64,000 nucleotides of DNA from Gnetum montanum (GCA_015680685.1 MNCI01017900.1:757099-821098), one strand, 5' to 3'; shown: positions 12,276 through 23,523, counted from the stretch's first letter. The notes: generated from the sequence alone by a model not told the origin. Translations and numbers: made by a program.

Positions 12276-13457
12276 AAATGAAAGAAATTAACACCTTAAT
12301 AACGACATAGGCTTGTTTTTCTAAACCTAAATAGTTTAACTTAGAACCTTTAAGTTGATAATTATAGAATTCAATTGGTTAATCTTGACCATTTTCCTCT
12401 TGGGTTAGAACTAGTATAATCAAATCATTAGAAGTAAAAGCATAGAGCCAAAAATATTCCTTAAGTTTAGGTTTGACTAAATATGAAGCTTCCTAAATAG
12501 CCTCTTTAATTTTAGCTAATTCTTTTTCTGATTTAGGTGTCCTCCTAACTTGAACATCCTTTTTGAGCATGTACATTAAAGGTTTGGTAATATTAGTGAA
12601 TCTTGGTATAAATTTCTTAACAAAATTTATTTTTTCAAAGAAGGTTCTAAGGAACTTTTTGTCGGTCAAATGTTCAATATTTTGCACTGCATGGATTCTT
12701 GAGTTATCTATTGCTATATCTTTTTGGCAAATATATATCCTAATAAGCTTTTGAATTTCACTCCAAAAATGCTCTTCTTAGGATTTAAAGAAATATCATA
12801 ATCTTGACCTCTATTAAAAATCTATTGTAGATGATTAATATGATCTTCTTTCTTCTTTGAATAAATAGTAATATCATCTAGATAAATTACAATAAATGTT
12901 TCTATTAAACCTTTAAAAGCTATATCCATAGGTCTTTGGAAACTAGCTCTAGCATTCAAAAATCCAAATAGCATCCTCTTATAAGTAAAAGTTTCTCATT
13001 TAGTAATAAAAGATGTGTTATACCTATTATCCTTATCAACCATAATCTAATTATGTCTTGAAAAACTATCTAGAAAAGAATATACTTGACATTATTATTC
13101 TTTAATTAGTATTTCATCTATTCTAGGGAGCATATATTTATCCTTTTCTAAAGCTTCATTCAAATTCTTGAAATCAACACATAGCCTAATGACATTGTTC
13201 TTTTTCCTTACAGGTACAAGATTAGATAGCCAAACTGAATATCAGATAGGATATGTAATTCTACCTTGTAATAGACTTTTTATTTTGACTTCCATGGTAG
13301 GTTTAAAAGATAGGTTAAACTTCCTTTGCTTTTGTCTTACCACTTTACAATCTTTGATTATTGAAATCTTATGAGTAATCACATCATGTCTAAATGCTCT
13401 AAGCTCATCATAAGACCATGCAAAATTACCCAAATTATCCTTTAAAAAGGATAACAA
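12245..13457 (-). pseudogene. Element A reverse transcriptase and following RNase H
   Basis: Starts with the FAWSYDELRAF..HKISI block typical of the Tat/Ogre RT entry. It continues through LVPVRKK, LCVDFKNLNEAL, FSFLDSFSRHN, the catalytic YLDDITIYSK (about 12865-12895) and the FEKINFVKKFIPRF thumb region ending at 12493. From 12490 down to about 12245 an RNase H-like segment follows (PIEFYNYQLKG, LNYLGLEKQA). Stop codons interrupt it in several places, so it is a fossil. It would have copied the element RNA into DNA. Confidence 0.75.
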
Positions 13458-13699
13458 TTTCTATCTAAAAACAAGATCATTTCCTTTGGCGATATTCAAC
13501 ATTCTTAACTTTTCACTAGAATCTAGGTTTACCATTTCATAAGCTTGATCATCTAGATTTTAAATATCTATTCCCATAAGTAGTCTTTTGTTAAAGCCAT
13601 CTTCATAATCAACTATCTTTTTGGAAATAAAATTTGGTCTAAGCTATTATGTAACTTCTTGTTTAGATGTAACTTTATTCTCAAATTCTCCCTTATTCT

Positions 13700-14290
13700 T
13701 TAATAACCTAAGTAATTGATCATTATTTTCAAACACTTGGAAGTGTTCCATGTTATCTGAGATTGAAAGCTAAATTTCAATTTTAATTAAAAGTATTCTA
13801 TAAATTTTAGTCCTTGATGGATCCAATATTGAGGTTGTTATTGCTAACTCATTTGCTAATTGGTTATTTTCTCTACATATGTGCTTGATTTCATATTGCT
13901 CAAATTGATTTAATAAGTTACAAACAAGTTGTTTATATGACCTTAAAAATAAAATTTTAACTACACATTCACCTTTTACCTATTCAAAAATAAGCTTTAA
14001 ATCTCCTTTATTTATAATTCTTTTAATTCCTTTCTCCAAAGCTGTTCTAATTCTAATGCATAGGGCTTTGTATTCAACCTTATTGTTCATACATAAGAAT
14101 GATAGATGTACAACCTTGAAAGTTTTCTGGGACTTTCCATTTGCTAATACTATACCAACCTTGGCCCCTTTTAAATTGCAAGACCCATCAAAGAACAATT
14201 TCCATTTTTTATTACCTTGAAGTTCTTCTTTTTCTAGGACTTCCAACATCTTTGGTCTTAATGATCTTGTTATTTTCATTATAAGTAATT
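13700..14290 (-). pseudogene. Element A RNase H domain upstream of RT
   Basis: The frame 14279-13980 reads as an RNase H fold: KKWKLFFDGSCN (first Asp), NNKVEYKALCI (Glu) and NKGDLKLIFE (second Asp), so the acidic triad is still recognisable. Downstream broken frames keep the tether seen in Tat/Ogre polyproteins (about 13870-13700, including ISDNMEHFQVFENN). An additional RNase H is known in this lineage, so the position before RT is probably genuine and not a rearrangement. I infer this from memory of related polyproteins; no alignment was run. Confidence 0.65.
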
Positions 14291-14479
14291 GTTTTGATCA
14301 TGAAGGGCTCATTGTGTATGTATATTTAATTAGGCTCTCCCTTCCAAGGTAGCCACATGTGTGATAAATTTATTGATATATACCTAGAAAAGTTTTTACT
14401 CTAGCTCCTACTTAGTAAGAGACTATATGAATCTAGAATATTATCCACTTGGATATTTATTCTACTCTTAACACAAGGC

Positions 14480-14740
14480 TCTAAAGTAATTTGAAGTACA
14501 ACATTTGGTAATTAGCCCATGATTTTTCTCCTACTCTTATCTACTAGAACAATTTTCTTATTAGATTGTTTTGGTGATAATCCTAATTATTTACAAATAG
14601 TTAATGGCATAATAGTAAATGTAGCTCCTAAATCAACTAAACAATTATGCAAATACTTTCCATTTAATTTTATTGTTATAAGAAAAGGAGGAGCTTCTTT
14701 ATCCATAGTACAAGGATAGTTGGATTTTATTGTTTAATCT
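14480..14740 (-). pseudogene. Element A retropepsin-like protease
   Basis: The minus-strand translation gives PPFLITIKLNGKYLHNCLVD followed by LGATFTIMPLTI, an aspartic-protease active-site region in which the usual D-T/S-G is D-L-G (Asp codon at 14632-14634). The lysine-rich stretch after it contains stops. It would have matured the Gag-Pol polyprotein. Confidence 0.55.
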
Positions 14741-14937
14741 TCATTACAAACATAGCTTAGTTTAGATTCCCCAATGTTCTTCTTTGCCTTAACTAGCTAT
14801 AAAACCTTCCTTTATTAACTTCCCATTTACAATATCTAATAAATACTAACATTTTCTTTCACATGTTTTAGGTCTTTTATTAAGTCATATTCTCCATCAC
14901 CATAAAAGCTTGACCTTTTAAACCATTTATTTAGCAA

Positions 14938-16339
14938 CTAATTTTGGATCTTGATCAATCTGTATACTTTTTTCTTTCTCTTTTCCTTTTCATTTGGTTT
15001 GAAAGCTTTCCTTTTAGTAGAAGGATCAAGAATAGCATTTGGAGGCCTAGATGTGAATAATTTTTCTTTGGACCTTAAGTTGCATTTAGATCCATCATTA
15101 TTATTGCATTCTTCATGTGAAGATGAATCTTCTTCTAAACTTGCTAAGGAGGAAGTGTTACTTGATTCACTTTTGGAAGATTTGTTGACATAATTAATAC
15201 CAAAAGATTGACTATCAAACTTAATATCAAAGAAATTTGACACAGCAGCATTATTGATATCCTCAGAATCTATCAATTTATTATCCTAATGTTTGTGTTT
15301 CCTATGCCTTCTTTTCTATTTGATCTTAAATTTAGTGAGTGCTTTTTCTAACTTGACTACTTTGTTGGATAATTTCTTCATTAGCTTCTCTTTTTTAGAC
15401 TCTTCACTTTCTTGGTCTTAATCTTTGTTAATAGTAGGAGGCAATGCTTTAAATTGTGCTATATTTTACATAGAAATGAACACTCTTTGCTAACCTTTTG
15501 ATGCTTGAATGACATCTTCATTAACTAAGTTTAATTATTTTTCTAACTAAAGAGCTTTGTTAAAGAAATCATTCAAAGTCAACAAATTCAGGGTTCTTCT
15601 TAATCAAATTGAAATGTTCACATTAATAACATTTAAATATGTGTCTATAAGCACTTCATCCAAGGGTCAGTATTATCTTTAAAACAATCCACAAATTTGC
15701 TAGAACTTAATGTTAAATTCCCAAATTGATTCTTTAAACCCTTTCTTGGCTTGAACTAACCTATAATATAGCTTTTTTTGGTCAAGTTGATTACCAAATT
15801 GAGTTAAGAATAGATTTTTCATGTCATCCTAGCTAGTGATGGTATTGTTTAGTAAGTTAGTGTACCAAATTTGAGCCATATCTCATAAATTTTGTACAAA
15901 TAGCCTCCAAGATTGATCTTACTATTGGATGTTTGCATGTGCTAAAGTTAACTCAAACAAATGAACATATTCTTTAGCTGAGTAAGTGTTTTCATAGATA
16001 TAAGGCTTAGATAAATATCTATAAGCTATATTAGGGATATCATTGTATTAGGAAATCTCAATTGTGTGGATCATTACCAAGGATTTATTGGTGATGGATA
16101 TGCCATTTTTTTAAAACTCCTTTTGGTTATTGAACTCTTAAAATTTTTTCACTTTATCCTAAAGATTGGTAAGCTTGATAGAAGAGGTGATCTTCTTGAT
16201 CTTCTCATTTTTATCCTACTACTTGTCCTTAGTTCCAAAAACTTCTCTTCTTCTTCTTCTGACGAAAAACAATCTTATACTTAAAGTATTCCTTAGGATT
16301 TCTAATTTCTTCAAATTCATCAGGTTGTTCATTCATGGA
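14938..16339 (-). pseudogene. Element A gag, heavily decayed
   Basis: Near the 5' end, 16339-16229 encodes an acidic start (NEQPDEFEEIRNPKEYFKYK). The ATG lies at the junction with element B. A capsid-like middle at about 15960-15700 has many stops and frame changes. The C-terminal linker at 15276-14938 is an open, serine- and lysine-rich 112-codon frame. No intact zinc knuckle was found. Continuity across element B is restored by the ATGGA target duplication. Confidence 0.5.
16335..16339. other. Target-site duplication, left of element B (ATGGA)
   Basis: ATGGA directly precedes the LTR start TGATGAATGG and is repeated at 23498-23502 after the other LTR. Confidence 0.9.
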
Positions 16340-17054
16340 TGATGAATGGCGAGGTACCCCTACACTCAACCATACGAATACGAGCGTAGCACGCGTGATC
16401 TGGTTGAACTCCACAGACTAAGTGCCTACACGCCTCATGGAACACTTAGGGTTAATCATTCGTTGTCTTCCTAGACTTGTAGTTGTCACGATGTATGGTT
16501 AAGTAAGTATGAGGTATATGATTTTTATAGTTTTTATGTTTTATCTCCTATGCTATTGAGGTGAAGGGTTGAGAAAACTAATTAACTAACTCTAACTAAC
16601 TAACTAAGCCTAAATTAACCTAGCGTCAACATCCGTTCCCACTTACCGTTCACACCCTGAGCCAATGCAACCATGGTTACCAAAGGCTAGTCGTTGCTGG
16701 GATCACCACACGTAACGCATGTGCTCGAAGTGGTTGTACTGAGGCACTTAACTAGGAGAGAAGGGTAGAGAAATATTTAAGTCCTAATAAAGCATGTAAA
16801 TGATAAACAGTAAATAACATTAAATAAAAGTCCTAATTAGCCTATTCCATGCATTGCAAGGTTTATCCAAGAAGCTCATCTTTATTGCCATACACAAACT
16901 TGTGTTCAGGTATAATGTTTGCTCGAATAAAGATCCGTTCACTTTAGGACTCCTACTACGGGCACATGGAAAATATTCTATCTCTAGAGTGATCAATCTA
17001 CTAGAGTTTCACTACGGTCTAAGCCTAGGATGGGAAACAAGGGAGAGCCGCCTC

Positions 17055-17063
17055 TTATTTATA
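17055..17063 (-). promoter_or_regulatory. TATA box in element B 3' LTR
   Basis: TATAAATAA on the minus strand, conserved in the paired LTR (23406-23414) and in the LTRs of element F. It lies about 15 bp downstream of the palindrome cluster. Confidence 0.65.
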
Positions 17064-17077
17064 GATATGATGACGCA

Positions 17078-17172
17078 CCGCGATATCGCGTACGCAATAT
17101 CACGGGGGACGACGCGATATCGCTAGGGATGCAATATCGCGATGGCAGCGATATCACGTATGCGATATCGCA
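17078..17172. repeat. GCGATATCGC palindrome cluster in LTR U3
   Basis: Six copies of a 10-bp palindrome in about 95 bp; three are perfect GCGATATCGC and three carry C-to-T type changes at CpG. The paired LTR has four copies at 23430-23490. The cluster lies between the LTR tip and the TATA box, where an enhancer would be. Confidence 0.8.
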
Positions 17173-17180
17173 TCCCATCA

Positions 17181-19190
17181 TACCCCCATGACTAAATGAA
17201 AACTCGTCCTTGAGTTTCTTACAATAATATTAGGAAGGTATGGGATTATTGACTGAATGGAACTAATGGGATGACATGTAAACGAATCATCATTACAAGA
17301 AACAACAAAACTGGTGTTCATGACAACAAGGGTGAACACCTTATTACATTAACATTAGGCCTCATTTGGTAGCTGAGAAAGAGAGAGAGAAAGAAGTGTT
17401 GTTGCTACCAACGCCCAGATTGCGCCTTTTGTTGTCCATCCGTAAGCGTGGCATCGATCTTGCTCCTTGCATAGCTGCTTTAGCACTGCTCAATTCCAAG
17501 TGTTCCTTCCAGATCCAATCCATTGTTGCATGATTGCCATATGCACACACAACACAGTCTTATATTAGCAAGGGTAAATAAATTCCAATGTAGTTGATAC
17601 CTTGCTTTCAGTGAAAGGTCCATTGGCTAAGTTGTGGTATGGCTGATGCAAATCTGGAGATATAATATTGATGACTACCGAAGGTGTAGGGGTTAGGAGA
17701 AAATCGAAAAAATTGGGCCCCGTACCCCCATGACTAATCGCGAACCTCCGGTAGCGATAGAATGGAGAAAGAAAAGGAATAAGAAAGATAGATAAAAAGG
17801 GACAACTATGACCTTGATGAAATGGATGTTAAGATGGAAATGAACAAAATAAATTAGATTGCAAAATTGTTAGGGAAAAGAATTTAACTAGTGCCCCAAA
17901 TAGGAATGTCAGTGGGTCCTCCCCAAAGCAGGCTTATGCCCTTAATGCCTTGACAAACCCACATTCAAAGAGTTTGTAGGCTCTGGGAATGTCATTTGGA
18001 ACAAGAGTTAAAGTCTTAACCGTAAGAATTTACCAAAAAGAAAACAATGCATCTACCAAGATATACACTAATGATACAACCGGAAATGAGGTGAACAATG
18101 GAGAGAAGGATGGAGAGAAGAGAATGGAATGGAATCCCAAGGACAAGGTGGTGTATAGTCCCTTGTGTGTTTCATGATTAATGAGACTTAGCAAATCTCA
18201 TTCCAACTCCGGCCTCAAACCAACCACATCTAGTGACTTTGCATTAATGCATTCGGCTAATCCATCCTCTTGAAGTAACAAGAATGCCTTCACCCAAGAG
18301 CCACCACCATTTCGACGAAACAAGGAGGAGAGAACGGGAAGTGAGAAGGGCCTTAGTTAGAGGGAACCTTTTTATTTTGAGGTCCATAACCAGTGCTTAT
18401 AACCTAAGAGATTATTTTGTCTAAGGGGTGTGCTTTGAATTCTCACTTTATTTTCTCTTTGTTTTGTTTTTATTTTATTTTATGTGTTTATACATGAGAA
18501 CCACACCATGCAAAGACTTTGTTATTTTTATTGCTTAGCTTCTTGATGATTGGGTAACGTCAAAGCGGCAGGAAAACTTAAGAAGAAAACATCCAAGCAC
18601 CCAAGAGAATGGCCAACACAAATGCATCAAGTTTCCTTGAAGTCACATCCTTTTCAATCCTTGAGTCCTTCCTTAGTTTGAGAAATGCCCAGTCACTGAT
18701 TCGTTAAAATTCTTATTTAGAAAGAGACTGTACATTTCCAAGCTGAGAGAGACCATAGAAACTGGTGAATGGATGGATGGAGTGAACTCATTGCTTGCCA
18801 TATCAAAAGAAACATACCTTAGTATCAACATCATGACTTAAAAGTAAAAACCAACATTAGCAATCAATATGAAAATAGTTCATACCATCATGAAGAACAC
18901 TTATTGGGTGACAAACTTACAGGGTGGATAACACACGCACATGCACACAAAAAATGGAAAAGTATAATGATGTTGTAAAACAAAAATAAGAAGAGTTAAA
19001 GAAATTGTAAAAAAAAAAAACAAGAAAAGTTAAAGAAATTTGTAAAAAAAAATGTGTAAGACAAAAACGTGTAAAACAAAAATGTGTAAAACAAAAACGT
19101 GTAAAACAAAAATGTGTAAAACAAAAACTTGTAAAAAAAATGTGGAAAACAAAAATGTGTAAAACAAAAACTAAAAAGAACTAAGGGCCC
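17181..19190 (-). other. Element B polypurine tract and non-coding 3' region
   Basis: The tract adjoining the 3' LTR reads ATGGGGGTA on the minus strand (17181-17189). About 2 kb upstream of it, in element sense, has no open frame but matches the same region of element F (51123-53030) block by block, for example the GGGTCCTCCCCAAAG segment at about 17912-17926. It includes a GA-rich tract at about 17374-17397 (plus strand) and ends in a 16-bp minisatellite. Confidence 0.7.
19028..19165. repeat. 16-bp minisatellite (TGTGTAAAACAAAAAY)
   Basis: About eight units, with alternating T/C at one position and some shortened copies. Element F has only one or two units at the matching place (52985-53025), so the array expanded in element B's lineage. 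The long frame with the repeated FLFYT motif on the minus strand is only this array. Confidence 0.85.
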
Positions 19191-19254
19191 CAAATGATCA
19201 GCATAGGTGGCCATCTCCCCCATGACTGAATTGCAAGGGAGAGATTCAAAATAA

Positions 19255-19263
19255 TGAGCGTTT
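19255..19263. other. Deletion junction where pol was lost from element B
   Basis: To the left, sequence matches element F up to 53111 (just before the integrase C-terminus). To the right it matches element F from about 55977 (linker after protease). About 2.87 kb holding RT, RNase H and integrase is missing. A shared GC at both breakpoints suggests short microhomology. Confidence 0.75.
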
Positions 19264-19272
19264 GTTTGAATT

Positions 19273-19960
19273 TCATAGAAGTGCCCAACTTCTCCCAATT
19301 GATGTTCTTAGATTAAGGGGTGGAAGTTGGTGATGCTCATATTCCAAGGTGTCTATGCCTTCGTTGTTGGCATGGGTTATTTTCCCAGTTCGTTCCATGC
19401 ATATTTGTTGGTTTCTCTTTCTAGTAGCTGTCAACCACGGGGTGTATACTACTTGTTGTGTGGTTGCTACATACAAGCATCTTTGTTGCAGAGTTTTAAG
19501 GGCACAACTATTGCATGGAGGAGATGTTGTGCATTCCTCCATGTCATCACCCAATGAATCACTGTATGTGATGCATGGAAATTTCTTCTTCTCGATCTTT
19601 CCATAAATATTTACCTTAGATATCTTCAAGGAAAGATCGTGGATCCCTAGGAATGCGTCTATTGTACTTAGCCATGGCCTTCCCATTATAATTGGGAAGT
19701 CCCCTTTGTTGTTGTTGACCCCTATCACTAGGAAGTCAACTAGGTATGACCAACCATACACAGTGGTAACAATGTCCTCCACCAATCCCAAGGGAATGGT
19801 GATGGATTGGTCTGCTAGCTCCAGTTGAATGTTGCTCTTCTTAAGTTGGGGCAGGTTCCAGGCTTGATACAACTCTCATGAAATTAGGTTGACTCCGGAA
19901 CTTGAGTCAAGAAAAGCCTTATGTGGTTTGTTCCCGGAGATTTGTAAATAGATTAAGGGG
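19273..19960 (-). pseudogene. Element B protease (Athila-type), disabled
   Basis: The frame 19872-19273 continues from FLDSSSGVNLIS, through a stop, into KKSNIQLELADQSITIPLGL, EDIVTTVYGWSY, FPIIMGRPWLSTIDA and GIHDLSLKIS. This is the retropepsin fold of Athila elements. The active-site triplet reads D-S-S where element F has D-L-G, and a stop follows within eight codons. The C-terminal linker carries a one-base deletion relative to element F, so it drops out of frame before the pol deletion junction. It would have cleaved the Gag polyprotein. Confidence 0.8.
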
Positions 19961-22542
19961 CTTCCAAGATCAGAGAGTTTCCTGGGAAGGTGGCCTACCT
20001 AAATCCAGTCGGTTACGATATGTGTTAACATAACCGTATGCGTGCAGCTCTGTTGTTGGATGGAAGGGTGCTTCAAAGTCTTGTATGTTGGAGGAGCGTA
20101 CCTAGACTCAATCGCTTGTTGTTGTGAGAGCTTGTCTGGGCTTTTGGTTCCGAAGAAAGGTCTTCTCTTTTTATAGTTGTCAAAACTAGCAACGGGTTGA
20201 ATGTTTACAGTTCTTGTAGCGTTACGTTGCTACGGTTGAGTGGGGAGTTCCCCTTGCATTGTTGGAGTAGGTTGTATGGGAACTACAGGTGGAAGAGGTG
20301 CGGATGGAGTTTGAGGATGGTAGGTATGTGGGGTGCCTCCCAGAGGAGGAGTCCTCCTAAAGTACTCCTGAACTTGGTAGTGATGTTGGGGAGTGGTGTG
20401 ACCCATGGAGTCACTTGGAGAAATCAGCTGCTGTACATAGTATCCATATGGATTAGGTTACCGGTAAGGGTATTGTTGTTTTGGCTGTGGCATCCCCCAT
20501 GACTGTGGGTATTGCCACTGCTGATGTTGTCTGATGGGTTGTGGTGGAGTTCCACTTGGATAGTACATTAATGGTTGGTGGAACTGCCTTGGGGTACCTT
20601 GAGGATAAGGTAACCTTCAGGGTGTTTGCCATTTGTTGAGTCTCGGGTTAAGTGCATACACCCCAGACTCTTGTAGATGTGAGATGATTGGACAACATCC
20701 CTTAGGATGGTCATATTAGCAGATCTCACATCCACCGTCATTGTCTGTGTCAGAATCCACAACCTCATCGGAGATAGTAATTTTCCCCTTACCCTTGTTA
20801 TGTGCAGGGCCTGAATCTCTTTGCTTTGTCTTATCTTTGTCACTACTTCATTCCTCCTTAGACTCCTCTATGATTTTCAGGACAGTTTCAAGTCTGGAGT
20901 CTTAGGAATCCCACAATTGGTCCACCTTAGCTGATACTTTTGTTGTTAGCTTTTGAATCGGCAAGGTTTTTCTGTTCACCAACTCTTCGAGTGGTGACTC
21001 ATCCTCTTCATCACAAAATTTCACTCCCTTCTTTCGAAGGGAAGGATCACGATTGTATTCTTTCGCACTTTCTCTTTTTCGTAGCTCACCTTCCTCTTTT
21101 ACTACTTGTTCCAACAAGCGATGAATTTCATGGGATCTAAGTTCTGATAGTCTCCCTTGGGCATAAGTTCCAAGGGTTCTCCTAGTTTCATACCTTAGCC
21201 CATCTACGATGTGGTGAATTTGATCCCGTTGTGTGTAACCATGGCCCAGGAAACGATGTAACAATGCATAGTAGTGACCCATGGTAGCATCCAAGGGTTC
21301 ATGAGTACCTTGCTTCCATCCTTAGATCTGCTTACGCAAGTTAGACACTTTGGAGTATGTCTGATACTTATCATTGAAGAGTTCTAACATCATACTCCAC
21401 CTCTTGATGGTTTTCGGTTCCAAGGAACGATACCAACTCTCTGCTTTCTCAATGAGTGTCCTGGGAAACAACTTAAGTTTCTGCCACTCGTTCTCTATTT
21501 TTTGCAAGGCGTAGGCATCGTGGAATTCCTGTAAATGATGTTGTAGATCAGCGTTGTATCCCCCTTCAAAGCGTGGGATATTATTCATGTCTAAACGCTT
21601 GATCTGGCTATCTCTTTGATGCCTTGTTAGTATTCTCACTGCCTGCATTATATTTAGCATGCTTCGGGTGGCAAGTAGGGGTTCGTCATGATCATCTCTT
21701 TCATGAAGTCTATGATGTCTTCGTTGTTCCCTACTTTCCCTTCGTTCATGCACTTGTCCTCTCTCTTGACTTTCTTGTCGAGGTCTCTCGTTTTATCTAC
21801 CTCTATCCTCACCATTATGCTCTTGATGGCTGTGCCCAGATGTGGAAGGAGAGGGTGAATGATGTGAAGAAGGGGAAGAAGAAGGAGAACCATTTCCATG
21901 GCGATGCTCCATACCTTCTCTTCGGCTTCTACGGTCCCAATCGTAAGGACGATCAAAGTGCCCATCCTTATCATGAGTTGTTGTTCCCTTTGTGAATAGT
22001 TGGTGTTCATGGGGATCAAAACCAGTGTTGTGTATCATGGATCACAGGTTCTGATACCCCACCTCCTCACCATTGTTAGGAGGGGGAAAATCATTTGATA
22101 GAGAACCCATTATAAGTGGTTCACCACCTCCAATTTCACTTAGGATGTGCGGGACCTCTTTGCCCTTCAACAGTGTATGTTGGCTCTCTTGCCTTAAGTC
22201 CCTCATACGTTGTGCAGTTGTAGGATAGTAATCCCTTGTGTTAAAATCACCTATAACGTATTCAGCATAGAGCTGAGTCATGCCAATCTATGCCAAAGCA
22301 CGAAGGAGCATGTTGGGGACTGCACAATCTGAAGGTAACACTATGTTACCTTGTAAGTCTCTCCAGCACATCTGTTCATCCTAATGGAGGATAAAAGTGA
22401 AATTGGGAATATACTCATCGGGATGAGTATATGTCACCCTATATTGTTGAGGAATTGGCGAATTTAGGTTATGCATTTTAGATTGCCGACTATCTCTAGT
22501 ATTGTCCCTAGGTGGTGAATTGCTCTTGTGAGAAGAAGACAT
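19961..22542 (-). pseudogene. Element B gag polyprotein with in-frame stops
   Basis: The ATG at 22542-22540 opens MSSSHKSNSPPRDNTRDSRQ. The same frame then runs to about 20880, broken by about seven stops but no frameshift that I can see in that part. Recognisable parts: an Arg/Ser-rich, low-complexity segment (22038-21793); the capsid core (21620-20902) with FEGGYNADLQHHLQEFHDAY, LFPRTLIEKAESWYRSL and RRTLGTYAQGRLSELRSHE; and a zinc knuckle CEIC-x-YDHPKGCCP near 20690 with a stop inside it. A proline/glutamine-rich tail leads to the protease. Many stops fit C-to-T decay. Gag would have formed the particle and bound RNA. Confidence 0.8.
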
Positions 22543-22667
22543 TGTTATTTAATTCGGTGTGCTAATTAACCATTATATAATTTTATGTTTAATCAACCCT
22601 AAGGTTCATTTAAGCTCCCAACAATGTGAATGATCTCTTATGTTCTACTTAGCGCACAAACACTTAG

Positions 22668-22685
22668 TCCCCGACAATGGCGCCT
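22668..22685 (-). other. Primer-binding site, tRNA-Asp type
   Basis: The minus strand reads AGGCGCCATTGTCGGGGA one base inside the 5' LTR end. This is close to the complement of the plant tRNA-Asp(GTC) 3' end (TGGCGCCGTTGCCGGGGA, from memory), with about three mismatches. A tRNA-Asp primer is usual for Athila. Confidence 0.8.
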
Positions 22686-22686
22686 A

Positions 22687-23497
22687 TGATGAGTGGCGAG
22701 GTACCCCTACACTCAACCATACGAATACGAGCGTAGCACGTGCAATCCGGTTGAACTCCATAGACTAAGTGCCTACACGCCTCATGGAACACTTAGGGTT
22801 AATCATTCGTTATCTTCCCAGACTTACTTGTAGTTGTCACGGTGTATGGTTAAGTAAGTCTGAGGTATATGATTTTTATAGTTTTTATGTTTTATCTCCT
22901 ATGCTATTGAGGTGAAGGATTGAGAAGACTAATTAACTAACTCTAACTAACTAACTAAGTCTAAATTAACCTAGTGTCAACATCCGTTCCCACTTACCGT
23001 TCACACCCTAAACCAATGCAACCATGGTTACCAAATGCTAGTCGTTGCTGGGATCACCACGCGTAACGCATGTGCTCAAAGCGGTCGTACTGAGGCACTT
23101 AACTAGGAGAGAAGGGTAGAGAAAGATTTAAGTCCTAATAAAGCATGTAAATGATAAACAATAAATAACATTAAATAAAAGTCCTAATTAGCCTATTCCA
23201 TGCACTGCAAGGTTTATCCAAGAAGCTCGTATTTATTGCCATACACAAACTTGTGTTCAGGTACAATGTTTGCTCGAATAAAGATCCATTTACTTTAGGA
23301 CTCCTACTGTGGGCACATGGAAAATATTCTATCTCTGGAGTGATCAATCTGCCAGAGTTTCATTACAGTCTAAGCCTAGGATGGGAAACAAGGGAGAGCC
23401 GCTTCTTATTTATAGATATGACGGCGCACCGCGATATCGTGTACGCGATATTGCGAGGGATGCGATATCGCGACAACCGCGATATCGCGTCCCATCA
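22687..23497 (-). repeat. Element B 5' LTR
   Basis: 811 bp, TGATGAGTGG to GTCCCATCA on the plus strand, pairing with 16340-17180. TATA box at 23406-23414 (minus). Four GATATC palindromes at 23430-23490, including a perfect 12-mer CGCGATATCGCG. Confidence 0.92.
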
Positions 23498-23502
23498 ATG
23501 GA
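23498..23502. other. Target-site duplication, right of element B (ATGGA)
   Basis: Matches 16335-16339 exactly. Confidence 0.9.
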
Positions 23503-23523
23503 CAAATTAGTAGTTAATAAATT

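Larger units (their letters stand above)
16340..17180 (-). repeat. Element B 3' LTR
   Basis: 841 bp, from TGATGAATGG to CATCCCATCA. It pairs with 22687-23497. In element orientation the LTR opens with a cluster of GATATC palindromes (17078-17172) and then a TATA box (17055-17063), so U3 is short and most of the LTR is R and U5. Confidence 0.92.
16340..23497 (-). mobile_element. Element B: Athila-type LTR retrotransposon without pol
   Basis: A 7158-bp element bounded by TG/CA LTR ends and a perfect 5-bp duplication ATGGA. Internal order on the minus strand: tRNA-Asp-type primer site, gag from ATG 22542, zinc knuckle, protease, then directly a 2-kb non-coding 3' region and the polypurine tract. 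RT, RNase H and integrase are absent. Comparison with element F puts the deletion at 19259. Its LTRs differ by perhaps 5% plus small indels by eye, so it is not very recent. It sits inside element A. It could have moved only with pol supplied by another element. Confidence 0.9.

Noticed and set aside
18996-19298. 100-codon frame with repeated FLFYT
   Set aside because: Product of the 16-bp minisatellite in the element B 3' region.
19255-19300. Idea that the pol deletion in element B fused protease linker and integrase tail in frame
   Set aside because: Element B has lost one base in the linker relative to element F. In the ancestral linker frame the junction does not enter the integrase tail frame.
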